A stretch of DNA of 64,000 bases from Phymatolithon calcareum (taxonomy: Eukaryota > Rhodophyta > Florideophyceae > Hapalidiales). Position numbers and translations under genes: made by a program. The DNA is taken from positions 2,356,001-2,420,000 of the forward strand of contig OZ345368.1 of NCBI GenBank assembly GCA_977006965.1, read 5' to 3'. Of this stretch, positions 12,178 to 22,834 are shown piece by piece (position 1 is the stretch's first letter; each line of letters starts with the position of its first letter). Under the pieces are notes generated by a model. The model was not told where the DNA came from and searched no databases. It was given only the letters and a program-made list of their open reading frames with translations.

Positions 12178-13205
12178 TGCATCCGCTGCTCACAGCAACG
12201 CCCGTTCCCCCTTTCTGTGCCCTTCGGGAACACCCACTGGCGACTCAAATGTCTCCCATTCCCAGACTTCGATCCATCCATCATCCGACCATGAGACAAT
12301 TGTTCTTGACGAAGCAGCAAACGATAAGCACAATACAAGGTCAGTATGTCCTTTCAGCCCCTTCAATATGTCACATGTCGACGCATCTGCGACTACAACA
12401 TCACTGTCTGCGCCTGATGCGCCTGATGCGCCTGATGCGCCTGATGCGACAAAAGGTCCACATGGAGAACAATCAACTGCATCGCAATACCCTCCCATGG
12501 GGATGTCCATGACCTGCGCGCTTTGCGGACCTTGGAAAAACAGGTTCACGAATCGCAAATATGGCTTTGGTGTGTGCCATTCCACGCTTTTCAAGTACGC
12601 TTCTACAACTGCGATCTCCGTTCCTATGTTGAAAAGTCGTCCGCACACTGAGAAGAGAAACGGTCGCTGCCCTTCCCTTACTCTTCCCCACGACAACTGT
12701 ATTGCTTTCGAAAGCAATTTGAAGCTATGTCGGATTCATTGTGGAACAAGTTCGTCCCCAAGAGTCAGAAAACAATCAAACTCTGATTTCAGTCCCAACA
12801 CCCCACCGATATTACCAAGTTTATGTGTCCAACGCCCATCAAAGGAAAGAACACCAAGCTCCATCATCAAATCTGCAGACACCAGGTGTCTGCCAAGTTA
12901 CACATGGATATATCCTCCTCTCCTACAGACCACCACGCTCTCGGTTTCTTAGTCAACAACATTTGCTCAAATGAATCACATTGATCTGCAACCAACGATT
13001 CTGCAAACGTGCTCAGATACGGTGCCAGATATCCGTTCAGAAGCTATGTGTACCATACTGACATTGTCTTCATTTTTTTTTTTTTCCTTTCCAGTTTATT
13101 TAAAAGCCCCACAGACTTCCGAAGATATGGGCAAGGCTTCCTCTGATATTGTCTTCATTGCTCCGCCTGTCGTTTACAAAATTCCAATTTCAAATCATGC
13201 AGAAT
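12178..13205 (-). pseudogene. NB-ARC/WD40 pseudogene, upstream partial copy
   Basis: This is a second copy of the same gene, head to tail with the downstream one. It keeps the winged-helix LHDLKLEFCKRQ (13,203-13,168), the linker LGRHLVSADLMMELGVL (around 12,900-12,850) and the helical part from 12,717. It ends inside the first WD40 blades (WIEVWEWETFESPVGVPEGH), where it runs straight into the NB-ARC piece of the next copy. A 9-base unit (gcgcctgat) is repeated four times at 12,411-12,446, giving an (ASG)n tract where the other copy has a single unit. Sequence upstream of about 13,230 is lost; repeat copy B starts 0.2 kb further on. Confidence 0.65.
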
Positions 13206-13451
13206 GAGACCACCTTCTTTTCCCCACCCTTATGCTGTCTACTATGGAACCTGTTATCAGCAGTTTCCACGCTAGTTTCTACCACTTTATAGGTACTAGA
13301 ACCCGAACCAGGAGAGTACGATTCCTTATGTTAGAAGTTCGAACTCAGAACTGGTATTTTACAATAGGAGTTTGGAACACTATTTAACATCTATCAGTTA
13401 AATTTAGAGAACAATTTTTTAAAAACAATTTCACAAAATTTAATTTAAAAA

Positions 13452-16400
13452 CTAAAGTTATGGTACTGCGCGAGCGAGCGAGCCCACAATTATGGTATTA
13501 GCGGAGATGTTGAGTTATGACACCCATGTTTCTAAAAATTTAATTGGACGAGATTATCGAAATGATTGGACCACATTCATCGCGTGTGTGATTTCATTGG
13601 ACGAGATAGGCGAAATGATTGGACCACATTCATCACGTTCTGTGATTTCATTGGACCTCTCAGAGATTAAAATTTGCAGATTTTGAAATTTAAAAAAATT
13701 GACAATTTTACGTGTTCGCCAATATTTTGGCTATTGAAAAGTTGGACGTTTCAGAAATTCTGAAGATTCCCGCCTTCTTTGAGACTTTCGAAGAGGCGTT
13801 TTGAAGCGCCTCCCTTACTTAAATTCCCTCAAATCCTCCAGATTTCGCATATTGAAATCATTTTCCACTCCACGAGTACCGCTGGCTCCCCGTTTCCTGT
13901 ATCCCTTGGACACGATTGCTTCGTAGCCTGCCGATGGTCTTTAGAGCAGTGGCAGGACGTACCTTTACATGGTCTGTTCGAATTTCATAACTACTATGTC
14001 ATAGAATCGTCAGCATGGACCATGGCTGACTATGTCGTTCATATCACCGATTCCATTTTCCGCTCGAATCCTCCCTAATCTCACTCTGAATATTCATTTG
14101 AACTCAACCATCATTGATTATTTTCAGATGTACCAATATTAACCGCAAATATGCACTCACGCATTAAAGGGACATGTACAAGCACTCTTTACATACACGA
14201 AACACATTCTTGATTTCCTTGTCACCATCAACACCTTCTACACTTCCTAATATCACGTCCGATGTGCCTCAAGATTTGACAGCGGTGACAGTGTTTGGAA
14301 TTAAGAAGCGACAGCTTCCACCTCGTGGCTGTTGTGTGACTCTTCAGCCACCAATCAAAACTGAACTGAGGCTCCGGTCCCGCATGATCTCCGCACCGTG
14401 CTGAATAGATTGCCAAGACACGATCCCACTGTGAACGATAGGATTGTGGACCTCGGTGAGTTGTAATAGAGACAATAAATAAATGCTTTATTGAAAAACA
14501 CTTAAAGTTTGGGTGCACTGGCGATGCGCTGTGTGAGACCGGAGCTTCAATTTTGACTCGAGTTTCCGCAAACGGGTCACTAAATGTTAGTGTTCTTGAA
14601 TGAATGTGGCAACGATTCAAGCCGTATTTCTCACAGACGAATCTATTTAGTTTCCCCTGCGCGCAATGACTCTCTCCAAGGTTTGAGAACCGGTTGTTAC
14701 TCAAATGTGAACAAATTTGGTGCCTTCTCCAGCTCCGAAGCAATGCACTAACAACAGAAATGTCAGCATCCGGAAGTCATAGTATCTGTTCAAATTCGGT
14801 GCGCGCTGAATGTTGAGCATGGTTGCCGGCTGTAATATCCTTGAGAGGATGATCATTTGTCCAAGTTACGGGCATTCCATACCCTGCCCCTAACGCCCAG
14901 TAATTCTTGCTGCTATCAGCACATTAAAATGCGACTTGCAGTCGTGCCGCATTCTCAGACGTATGCAGTGGAACGAACATCACGTCGTTTGCACATCTGT
15001 CATGTCAGTGTACTGAAAAGACCTCCATGGGACCGCCGTTCGGTCCTGAATGTGCGGCCCGCTACTCAATCACCATGTACCTTAATTCGAGCGCCGTTCG
15101 GTCGAGTTTCGTGCTGTGCACAAGCAATCCTGCTGGTTTGTCCACTACTACATAATGCTCGGTGTGCAATAATATCAAAATTCCAGTGCCAATTCGTGGA
15201 ACCTGCGGAGGCGCGCGCGGGCAAGGACGGGGCGAGGAAATAATACCGGCATTGCTAGCTCGCTGGTTGATGCTGCTTAGATTCAATGCTGTTTTAATTG
15301 ACAATGTGAACAATTGTGGTTTATCGGCAAGAGCAGCAGAGTTGTGAAGGAAACCGGAGAGATCGTCATTTGAAAATGGATAGTGAAAGTGGGAGAGGTC
15401 AGGCGTTTTCGAACATGGGATTGCGTGGTACTGGTATTGATATTGATGTTATACTCTTCAGGCTCAGAGCGCCGTGCAATTGGGTATTGACATATGAGCC
15501 AATTGTATTTTCAGCAAGAATAAGTCCATTGTCTGGTCTGATTCGGGTCTTGATTCAGGAAGTCAATTCGTGTTTAATTACTAGAACATCAATTGGCTTG
15601 GCATGTTTGGACCCCAGAACAGCATACCACGGTCTAAGTTCTTAGAGAAGAAAGAGACTTGTGTCTTACCTCCCAATATTCTTTAGAGCAGTGGCGGGAG
15701 GTAACGCTACATGCTCTGTTCACTATTTCATCGAATTGTCCGCATCGGTACTCTTTCAATAATTCTGCAGCTTGCTGGCATTTTACGAAACTGCATCTTA
15801 GAGACTGAAGGACAGTCTGACATAAGTCTGTTGTTCCTGTTTTTCTCGAAATCACTAATCATGTCTGTTCGGCTGCAAACGGCGAGGAAGGAGTTTCTGA
15901 AGATATCCTCGTGCACTGAAGCTAGCAAAAATGTTCACACGGCAAGACCAAAATTTTTAAATAAGCACAAGAACGACTGAAATTAATTGTCCACCAAATG
16001 GTAGCGCCTTGTTTACCCCCTGGGCCTGGCCAGTCCTAGCAAGAGGACTCTTCTATGTCTGTCACATATAAAACTGAACTCCATCTTCATATTGATAGAT
16101 TCTACCAATACTCAGTCCAGCATTCTGGAGCAAAACCGGCGCCAATTCCGCCTACTGTAGTAGATGCCAACTGCTTTGCTATTTCTCCTTCTTGGCCTCA
16201 GCAACGTGCTTCTAGAATCAACAAGACTTTTTTGACTGCCTTTCTGATTTTGCTGATTTTCCAACTTAGCTCGCTTCATTCGACTTTCGCAAAATAAAAA
16301 CATATGTTGACTAAATCTTATCCCTTTCCTCCACTTCTGAAACGTTATACAAGGTATTTATGGTGCGAAGTGGAAGTCGAAAATATTATAGTTTACTTTT

Positions 16401-17239
16401 TAACGTAGCAAGATCGTCGAATGAGAGCTGTATGCCAAGCATTATAACGCCCGATAATCGGCAGACGGTTTGCTCCAACATTTTGTACCTACAAACTGCA
16501 AACGCCGCTGTCTGTCCTTGCGACTCCTGCAAAGCAACGACGCTAATAGCAGTTAGCTCGTCTACACACCGCGTAGAAGGTAATACGTTGGAGATCAGCC
16601 ACGAGGGTGGTCAGAATTTATATTTGCCAGAATGCGCCGCTAAGGCATAAATTTCAAGGGGGCATAGCGCGGCGATCAGGCGGACGAAGTAGTTCGGGAA
16701 AAGCGGTGTCGAGGTATACATCGTCAGCCCGGTGGGGCAGAAAAGAGGGAAAGAGTACGATTCAGTAGAGTGCGGCGAGGGCGGCGTTGCGGCATCTCCA
16801 GCGGCGTGAGACAGACCGGCATCGGGCAGCGGCGTGTTGTGCTTTCCACGTGCCATACCGTCAATCAGACATATGGTTGGGACCAGTATGGGTCAGTAGG
16901 CCCTCGACGACGACACGGCGCTGCCATATGGTAGACAATTAAGGTTTACTAAACTGTCCAGACAAAAATATAGTAAGTTCAGGTTGTTCCAAGGCGAAAC
17001 CCTATTTACAATAAACTGTAATACCTCGACTATACGCACGGGAAATTTGAAACAAACGAGCGTGTCGTAACTGTTAAACAGCATAAATATATTTGCGGAT
17101 TTGCAATCCGAAAATTACCCCTAGACTTGTCTAATATCTAATATTAAGTAAAATTAAATTATGCCTAAACTTAAACTAAAATTAAATTAATTCAATTTTA
17201 AAACTAAAGTTATGGTACTGCGCGAGCGAGCGAGCCCAC
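13452..17239. repeat. Large repeat unit, copy B
   Basis: Copy B is bounded on both sides by the same roughly 36-bp direct repeat: actaaagttatggtactgcg plus a GCGAGC-rich tail, at 13,452-13,487 and 17,204-17,239. The body is collinear with copy A except for deletions relative to A (the 2.08-kb Sel1 block and a 0.23-kb block). The junction at about 16,998 joins ggcgaaacc directly to ctatttacaataaactg. Confidence 0.8.
14530..15313 (-). pseudogene. TruC/RluA-type tRNA pseudouridine synthase pseudogene, copy B
   Basis: This copy is the better preserved of the two and can be read in one frame almost end to end. It shows VVVDKPAGLLVH (about 15,170), then H-stop-HDRCANDVMFV at the catalytic HRLD/TSGV region (catalytic Asp kept, Arg codon now TGA). 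KNYWALGAGYG follows, then RSWRRHQICSHL at the conserved GR-x-HQ-x-R-x-H-x segment. The end reads KYGLNRCHIHSRTLTFSDPF, matching the GLxRxxLHAxxLxFxHPF block. Four in-frame stops remain (before RAAHSG, in HRLD, after LQVAF and after FEQIL). Several fit single C-to-T changes. The length of about 260 codons is normal for TruC-like enzymes. No function is expected. Confidence 0.8.
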
Positions 17240-17366
17240 CAATTTTAATTTCCATAGTTTACATAAACGATTACTGAATGAAAGGCGACAGCTTCCCTGA
17301 CAGAAAAATGTCATTGGGGGATCAAATGTTATCCCGTGATAAAAATACTATCCCGCGATAAAAATA

Positions 17367-17422
17367 GACGAGATAACAGAATTATCCCGAGATATATCTC
17401 GGGATAATTCTGTCATCTCGTC
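17367..17422. repeat. 56-bp near-perfect palindrome
   Basis: The arms gacgagataacagaattatc and its reverse complement meet at the centre gagatatatctc; only one base pair mismatches. The sequence just to the left repeats tatcccg(t/c)gataaaaat twice. Confidence 0.9.
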
Positions 17423-17962
17423 CCAGCTAATTTTTCAAACTTTCCGGTGCTCCACCGCCAAATCTACTACCAGTCATCCAATCACATTTACATATTTGAA
17501 AAGATGATATTTCCAAGATTCTGACGAAATTTGTTTCATAAAAATTTCAGGGGGAGAAATGCAAAATGCCCGCAGTGGGATAAGCAAAAACAGGCCAGGA
17601 AAGGCGATTTTTAGAATTTTCAAGGACCGGCATATCTGTCCCTCGTATTTGTTTCCCACTATTTTCTTCCCCAATAGTGAGATTAAGGGCCTCTTAATCC
17701 CCAAACTGTTTTATAGGTCCGGTTTAGCTCGAATACATGTAAAATCCTGCCGCCGAAATACGCTATAGCGTATATCCCGCGGGATTGATGTGTAGCAGGG
17801 GATGACATATTGCAAATCTCTCTAAAGGCGGCTCTCGGAGTCATGTCAACGAATCTTTGCACAGTCAAACTCACAATTCACGTATCACAAGATCTGTATC
17901 GCAAGGGCCAAACTCTTCTCATCTTCTTCGAAGTTATGTGACAGCAGGGGAATGTAACATTG

Positions 17963-18049
17963 CCCTGGTGACAGGATCATCATGATCCTGTCACCAGGGT
18001 TTGTAAAGACGTGGATGATCATCATGATGATCCACGTCTTTACAAACCC
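17963..18049. repeat. Two overlapping perfect hairpins
   Basis: The first hairpin (17,963-17,999) has arms ccctggtgacaggatcat around a tiny loop. The second (17,997-18,049) has arms gggtttgtaaagacgtggat around gatcatcatgatg. They share the ggg at 17,997-17,999, so the strand could fold as two adjacent stems. Confidence 0.9.
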
Positions 18050-19369
18050 TTCAATTGTATGATATGCTATAAGTGCCACAAAACGGGATGATCCAATTTA
18101 ATATGAAACGGATTACTATAATTTGATATTCACAGTTCAGGGAACAGAAAAGGCTAAGTAGGCCGTCTATGATAACACGCCTGCTGACACGTTGTCTGTC
18201 CGTATTATATGGTGAGTTCCCCGCAGCCCCCTGGGAGGTGCGGGAAATGGCGTTTTCAATGATCTTGGAGTAGATTGGGCCTTTTCGCAAAATTAGCGTA
18301 TGCACTGGAGCCCCTCTGCAGGTGTTCCGGTCTATCTACGTAACAGTTACTTTCTCAAAAAAACTCGTTGCCAGCAATGAGAAACGAGAACACCGAATCA
18401 AGTCAAGACCTTGTCGGACGATATCATGACGGCGGCGTAATTTCCGCGTGTCATTTACAGCATGCTTGTTTTCTATTTTTTGGTTCAATTTGCATTATAT
18501 TGTATGAAAAAGTCTGAGAAACTCAGTGCATCCCATTCACCGCGCTTTCGACATAACGTTTATCGCTGTGTAATACTATATCGACATATTTTATATCGAT
18601 GTATATAAACTTCGAGGGGCGGTATAAGGGTGAAATTTTTTTAGGAGATAGTTTGGCCGCGCAGTTCGAACAGTTCGAACAGTTCCCACGTTATACTGCC
18701 GAATCCCGCATAATATTGCCAATTGAAAAATATGCTGACCCTTATCCCGCCACTTGAAAATCAGCAAAAGTGCATGTTTTGGAGTTATACTGTCGACTTT
18801 CACGCGTGGTATGAGTATTGTAGCATTTTTGATTTCTTTCCATGAGGAGACAGTTTAAAAGTTTTCCGTTAGGTTATTGCAACCATGTGAATGAAATCTG
18901 GATTAGAATTTTTCACGAGGGGTGTACCGCGCTCTAGATTTCTAAAGTCGGCGCATGTTATACCGTTTTGCACATTCGCTATATCCATGCACTTTCATGA
19001 ATCGCCATGCGTGTTCGCAACGATTCGCGATCTTCGAATTGGGGGTGCATATGATTGCAACGCGAATGCATCAGAACAACGCCGGAAAGCACGACAGCAC
19101 TGGCACGGGTGCTGGATGCTTCGCTTTCACGCAAGTTCTGCGAGACACCAAGTGCCGAAGCTCGGTGCGGCACCACGGTGTGGAGCACGGAACATGATTG
19201 TGGCCCAGGTCTTCCCACTTTTTCGTGTGCTCCTAACAACAGCGTATGATATCACACAGTAAAACTTCCAAGAAGTGTGCTTCTCACGGTGAGCTCAATT
19301 TTTTCCATTTTACATATAAGACCCAAAAACGGGATTTCCCGCAACTCCCTGTGGTTAGATAATTTTCAG
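18050..19369. other. No recognised gene
   Basis: Only short reading frames are present. A small tandem repeat of cagttcgaa lies at about 18,664-18,688, and an A/T-rich stretch lies at 18,570-18,610. Confidence 0.5.
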
Positions 19370-19585
19370 AGACGAATCATACATAGGAAGCAAGAGAGTG
19401 GAGAACGGTCCAAAGTCAGGACCGTTCCCTGTAGTTGAACTCCAAACACACAAAGTATATGATTTTACAATGCACTTGAAGGGGGGATTCTTTCACGCTG
19501 TTCGTTATCGAAACGATACTGGAAGAAACCACACATTATTATGCGGAAGGATATCTAGTTTCATACATAAATTTTTGATCGATGT
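19370..19585. repeat. Dispersed repeat, related to 54,925-55,110
   Basis: Shared blocks in the same order include catacatagga, gagaacggtccaaa, gaaacnacacattatt-like sequence and ggatatctagtttca. The intervening parts differ. No coding content was recognised. Confidence 0.6.
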
Positions 19586-19609
19586 TGGCGACATACTCCG
19601 GAACCGGTG

Positions 19610-19747
19610 CTTTTGATTGAGCTAGTAGGGCTCCAACAAGCACTGCGATCCACGGAAATTGACCAGGAGACTGAATATGAGTGCAAATTACTCACTCGGG
19701 CGCTCACGGGAAGAGAAATTCATTACAAAACCGAGGATATGCGATGT
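19610..19747 (+). mobile_element. LINE 3'-coding tail fragment
   Basis: The frame reads ELVGLQQALRSTEIDQETEY then ECKLLTRALTGREI. This matches the last 40 or so residues of the intact LINE protein at 31,720-34,650 (ELVALQRTL ... ECKRLTGALVGREL). It is a short remnant of the same family in the opposite orientation. Confidence 0.7.
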
Positions 19748-19756
19748 TTTATTTTT

Positions 19757-20562
19757 GGGGAATTTACTAAAATGGCCACGTAGTTTGCCGTATTTACTAA
19801 AATGACCACCATGCATGGGTGTAGTTATGATCCTGTACTTTTCTGTCAGCATCAAGCAAACGGTCCATCACTCAGGTCCGTTGAGACCGATACATGCCCA
19901 GGTGCCAACGTCTTGATCTTACAGTTATTTCGGTTTGTAAAACGGATCTGCCCTAGGACGAAACGGAACAATTTGTTCGAAGATCGCCATGTCCCACATT
20001 TCCACAGTTTTGTTCCAATAAAGCCGCTCGGCGACCTTGCCGATTTCGATTTTTCGGCACACCGTCCGATTCAAGCTACCGTCTTCGACAATGGACAGGC
20101 CGTTTACGACCGAAATTGATATTGGTGCTCTTTTCCAGTCCAAGAATATCCTAAAGTCAGCTCTTTCCACCCATGCTGCACTAAAGGGACACACGTTTGC
20201 CGTCCTAAAAAGCACAAAAACCAGATTTACGGCAATTTGTCATTCCAAATGGGCTGCATCCACTCACGAGCGCCCGCCAGGAAGGCCTAAAAAAAGGCGT
20301 CTCATAGCTGGCTCTGCATCTGACCGGTCCGTTACGTGTAAGAAATGTAACAAACCTGGCCATAATAAGCGCTCCTGCAAGGAAGCCGTTGAGCCCCAGC
20401 GGCCCTCTCAGCCCCCCTCCGATCAATAAACTGATGTTATTTCTGGACCCTATAATTTTATGCTGCCCGCATTACACCAAAGCTATAATCATAACAACAC
20501 CCATGCATGGTGGTCATTTTAGTAAATACGGCAAACTACGTGGTCATTTTAGTAAACTACCC
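19757..20562 (+). mobile_element. Non-autonomous Mutator-like element (MULE), 806 bp
   Basis: Terminal inverted repeats of about 62 bp begin ggggaatttactaaaatggc on the left and gggtagtttactaaaatgac on the right (reverse strand). Each contains the tttactaaaatg unit twice. The flanks carry a 9-bp target duplication, tttattttt (19,748-19,756 and 20,563-20,571), the length typical of Mutator elements. Removing the element and one duplication restores a 40-bp palindrome running from atgcgatgtttta to its complement, so it inserted into a hairpin. The interior encodes DNA-binding and zinc-knuckle parts of a MULE transposase, but no catalytic domain fits in the space. Confidence 0.85.
20091..20429 (+). 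CDS. MULE transposase remnant: MuDR-like DNA-binding domain joined to zinc knuckle
   Basis: About 112 codons from the ATG of MDRPFTTEIDIGALF. Residues 10-60 (IGALFQSKNILKSALSTHAA then TRFTAICHSKWAAS) resemble the MuDR N-terminal DNA-binding domain, with its G-x-x-F-x-S-x-x-x-x-K-x-A pattern. They are followed at once by a basic RPPGRPKKRR hook and a CCHC knuckle, CKKCNKPGHNKRSC, which in full MULE transposases lie at the C-terminus. The DDE catalytic region between them (several hundred residues) is missing, so the frame looks like an internal deletion that kept the reading frame. It could still encode a DNA-binding protein able to occupy MULE ends, or be inert. Upstream in-frame codons exist, so the true start is uncertain. 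Confidence 0.6.
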   Translation: MDRPFTTEIDIGALFQSKNILKSALSTHAALKGHTFAVLKSTKTRFTAICHSKWAASTHERPPGRPKKRRLIAGSASDRSVTCKKCNKPGHNKRSCKEAVEPQRPSQPPSDQ

Positions 20563-20861
20563 TTTATTTTTTAAGAAAAATAAAACATCGCATTCATTAA
20601 TTATGGCTTTTCCCCCAGTGGGGCTCGCAGCGCCTCGAAGGTCTAGTTTCTTCCATTCTATCCTATCGAAAGCGAGTTATACTGCGGCTTTCACGTCTCG
20701 TCCATGTACGTTACCAAAGAGTGATTCTGGCGTTGGTCTGACGCTTAGTAGCAGCACGTGGCGGCTACTTGACAGGCTGCTAGACGGTGGTGACGGTAAC
20801 GGGAATTTGAACTGTCTTCCTCTAGGCGACTCATGGGAGATTTCACAAGGCACTTGAACAG

Positions 20862-21142
20862 CGAGAGCGCCAAAGGTTTCGGTCCCGGAATTTTCTCCGA
20901 AAATGAGATGTGAGATATCGAGCTCCACGACCAAACCCCGCGTGAGAGTTCTGAGACAGAATAGGCGACTGACTGAGAGGCGTGATTTACTAGGAGGACG
21001 AGTTCCCCAGGAGAATTAGTACACTTCGCCACCAGTCGCCAATTCCGTCTAAGACCTCTCATGCGCTGCTTTGTCGTGGAGCTCGATATCTCGCAACTCA
21101 TTTTCTGCGAAAATTGGGGAGCATAACCTTTGGCGCTCCCGC
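20862..21142. repeat. Imperfect inverted repeat, arms about 72 bp
   Basis: The left arm (20,862-20,934) holds gagcgccaaaggtt, gaaaatgag and gagatatcgagctccacgac. The right arm (21,071-21,142) is its reverse complement with scattered differences. The spacer is about 136 bp. No gene was recognised in it. Confidence 0.75.
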
Positions 21143-22830
21143 ACTTCATGTGGCTCCTTAATTGAGTCGGTTAAATTCTAGCTGGCGCCGCGCAGAGGAA
21201 GGAAGTTTTGCTTCGCATAGGGGCTAGGCGCAAATTTCGATAAGCTCTTGAAACAACTCGATGTCTTTCTCAATCGAAGTCTTGAGTTCCAAATATAGCG
21301 AAATTTCAGTTTCGAGCTTATTGAGACCGGCTAGGGGTACTCGCAATGAGCATCTTAGGAGTCGGTTCAATCTTGAACACACGACTGGGGTTACTCGCTA
21401 TAAGCAACTTTGGAGCCGGTATGTTCTCGCCGAGGTCTAAGGTCAAGGACCATATCCCTCGGTATCGTTGTGAAGCAAACTTCGATGGTTGTTTTCTTAA
21501 TTGCTTGCCGAACTCCATCGACGGATCAGTTCGGCGGCTTTTATAGTGTTCTGCGAAGAGCACAAGGAAATCATAACATCGCCTATGCTTGCGTGGTGCT
21601 CCAATTCCTTACCCTACAATTGGTACTCTAAGATTGGATTTTGCGCGTAAGTGGTAAATTCGGAGAAATAAAGAAATGTACGTAAGACACCGTATGCCGG
21701 CCTTGCGAATCGCATGGATACAGTTTCGTGTAATTATAAGAAAGCGCTCGTGTTCTGGAGTCAATGGCTTCCTTTTTGCTTCTGAATTTCACTTCGATGA
21801 TTACCAGCATTCATCCTGTTTCCTCTCTCAAGTCTTCTCGATTGCCACCCCATCACTTATATCGATTTTGTGACTCCAAATTCATCAGACGCACTTTTGC
21901 TCGCCGCGGTCGATCATTGCAGCTTGGAGGGTGCTAACCGAGACGGATTTCTTGTTGGTGTGCTCCAAGCGCATAATTCACGCTGCTGCTCTTTTTTTCC
22001 TGTGACATTCGGCCAATTCAAGATGCTTGATTTCCGAAATTCTGGTTAGCGCTCCAGTTTTTCGGCCATTGTAGATAAATCCGCGAACCTTGGTTGTGGT
22101 CCTATCATCGGTTTTTCCCGAAAACGCCGGATTGGGTGAGGTTTTAAGAGCACGCAAAAGGCGGTCTTATGTGAAAAGGCTCGGAGGCTGGACCTACCTG
22201 TCGATAACAGTACCATTGAACGAGTCTCCGCTTGCTCCGACCCTGTCTTGCTGAGTCTCGATGACGGAGTTATGGGTGGAGATTGTCATCTGAAGCTCGT
22301 CCACCTCATCCATGGCGGCTCTGAATTCAGCTGCATCGGAGTGTTGGGCTTTAAGCCAGGGGGGGATATCGCTTCTCCGAAGTGTGCGTGGGATGTGGAA
22401 GAGGGACCTTCATTAAATCCGGTGCTACCAATTGCAACCAAAGGGTTGTGTCTCTAGTTCTATTTGTTGATCCTCAGTTCATGCTGAAGTGCTTTCACAG
22501 TTCCCGTTGCTGGAGAGGGCAATCTTGCTTAAGAAGTCTGACTACAGAGAGTTTGCTAGTAGTGGTGCACTGTCAGTTAAATAATTTGACTAGTGCCGGT
22601 CGTTGTCAATATCTGTTCACTTGATAACTAGCATGGAACCGCAAGCAACTACACCATGAACATTTAGTTAACACACTGTGGACGGCAAGTGAGAGTTATT
22701 TGTCACTGCCGGGGCGTTCCAAGATGCTCGGATAGTGAATATGTGATGTTTTACTTTAAAAGCTCTCCATTCCTCAATTTTGATGCCAGCTTCTCTCTGT
22801 CTTCTGTGTCGGTCAAACTCTATCCTAAAC
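21143..22830. other. No recognised gene; short tandem repeat
   Basis: Around 21,328-21,440 a unit of about 52 bp occurs twice (ggggtactcgcaatgagcat against ggggttactcgctataagca, each followed by a gagtcggt/gagccggt stretch). The rest holds only short frames without recognisable domains. Confidence 0.5.
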
Positions 22831-22834
22831 TCTA

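Noticed and set aside
12101-12952. 283-codon plus-strand frame
   Set aside because: It lies antisense to the upstream NB-ARC/WD40 copy, and its DAPDAPDAP tract is the complement of the 9-bp repeat.
17963-18049. Reading the twin hairpins as a CRISPR array or bacterial terminator
   Set aside because: There are only two stems of different sequence, no spaced repeats, no T run, and the context is eukaryotic.
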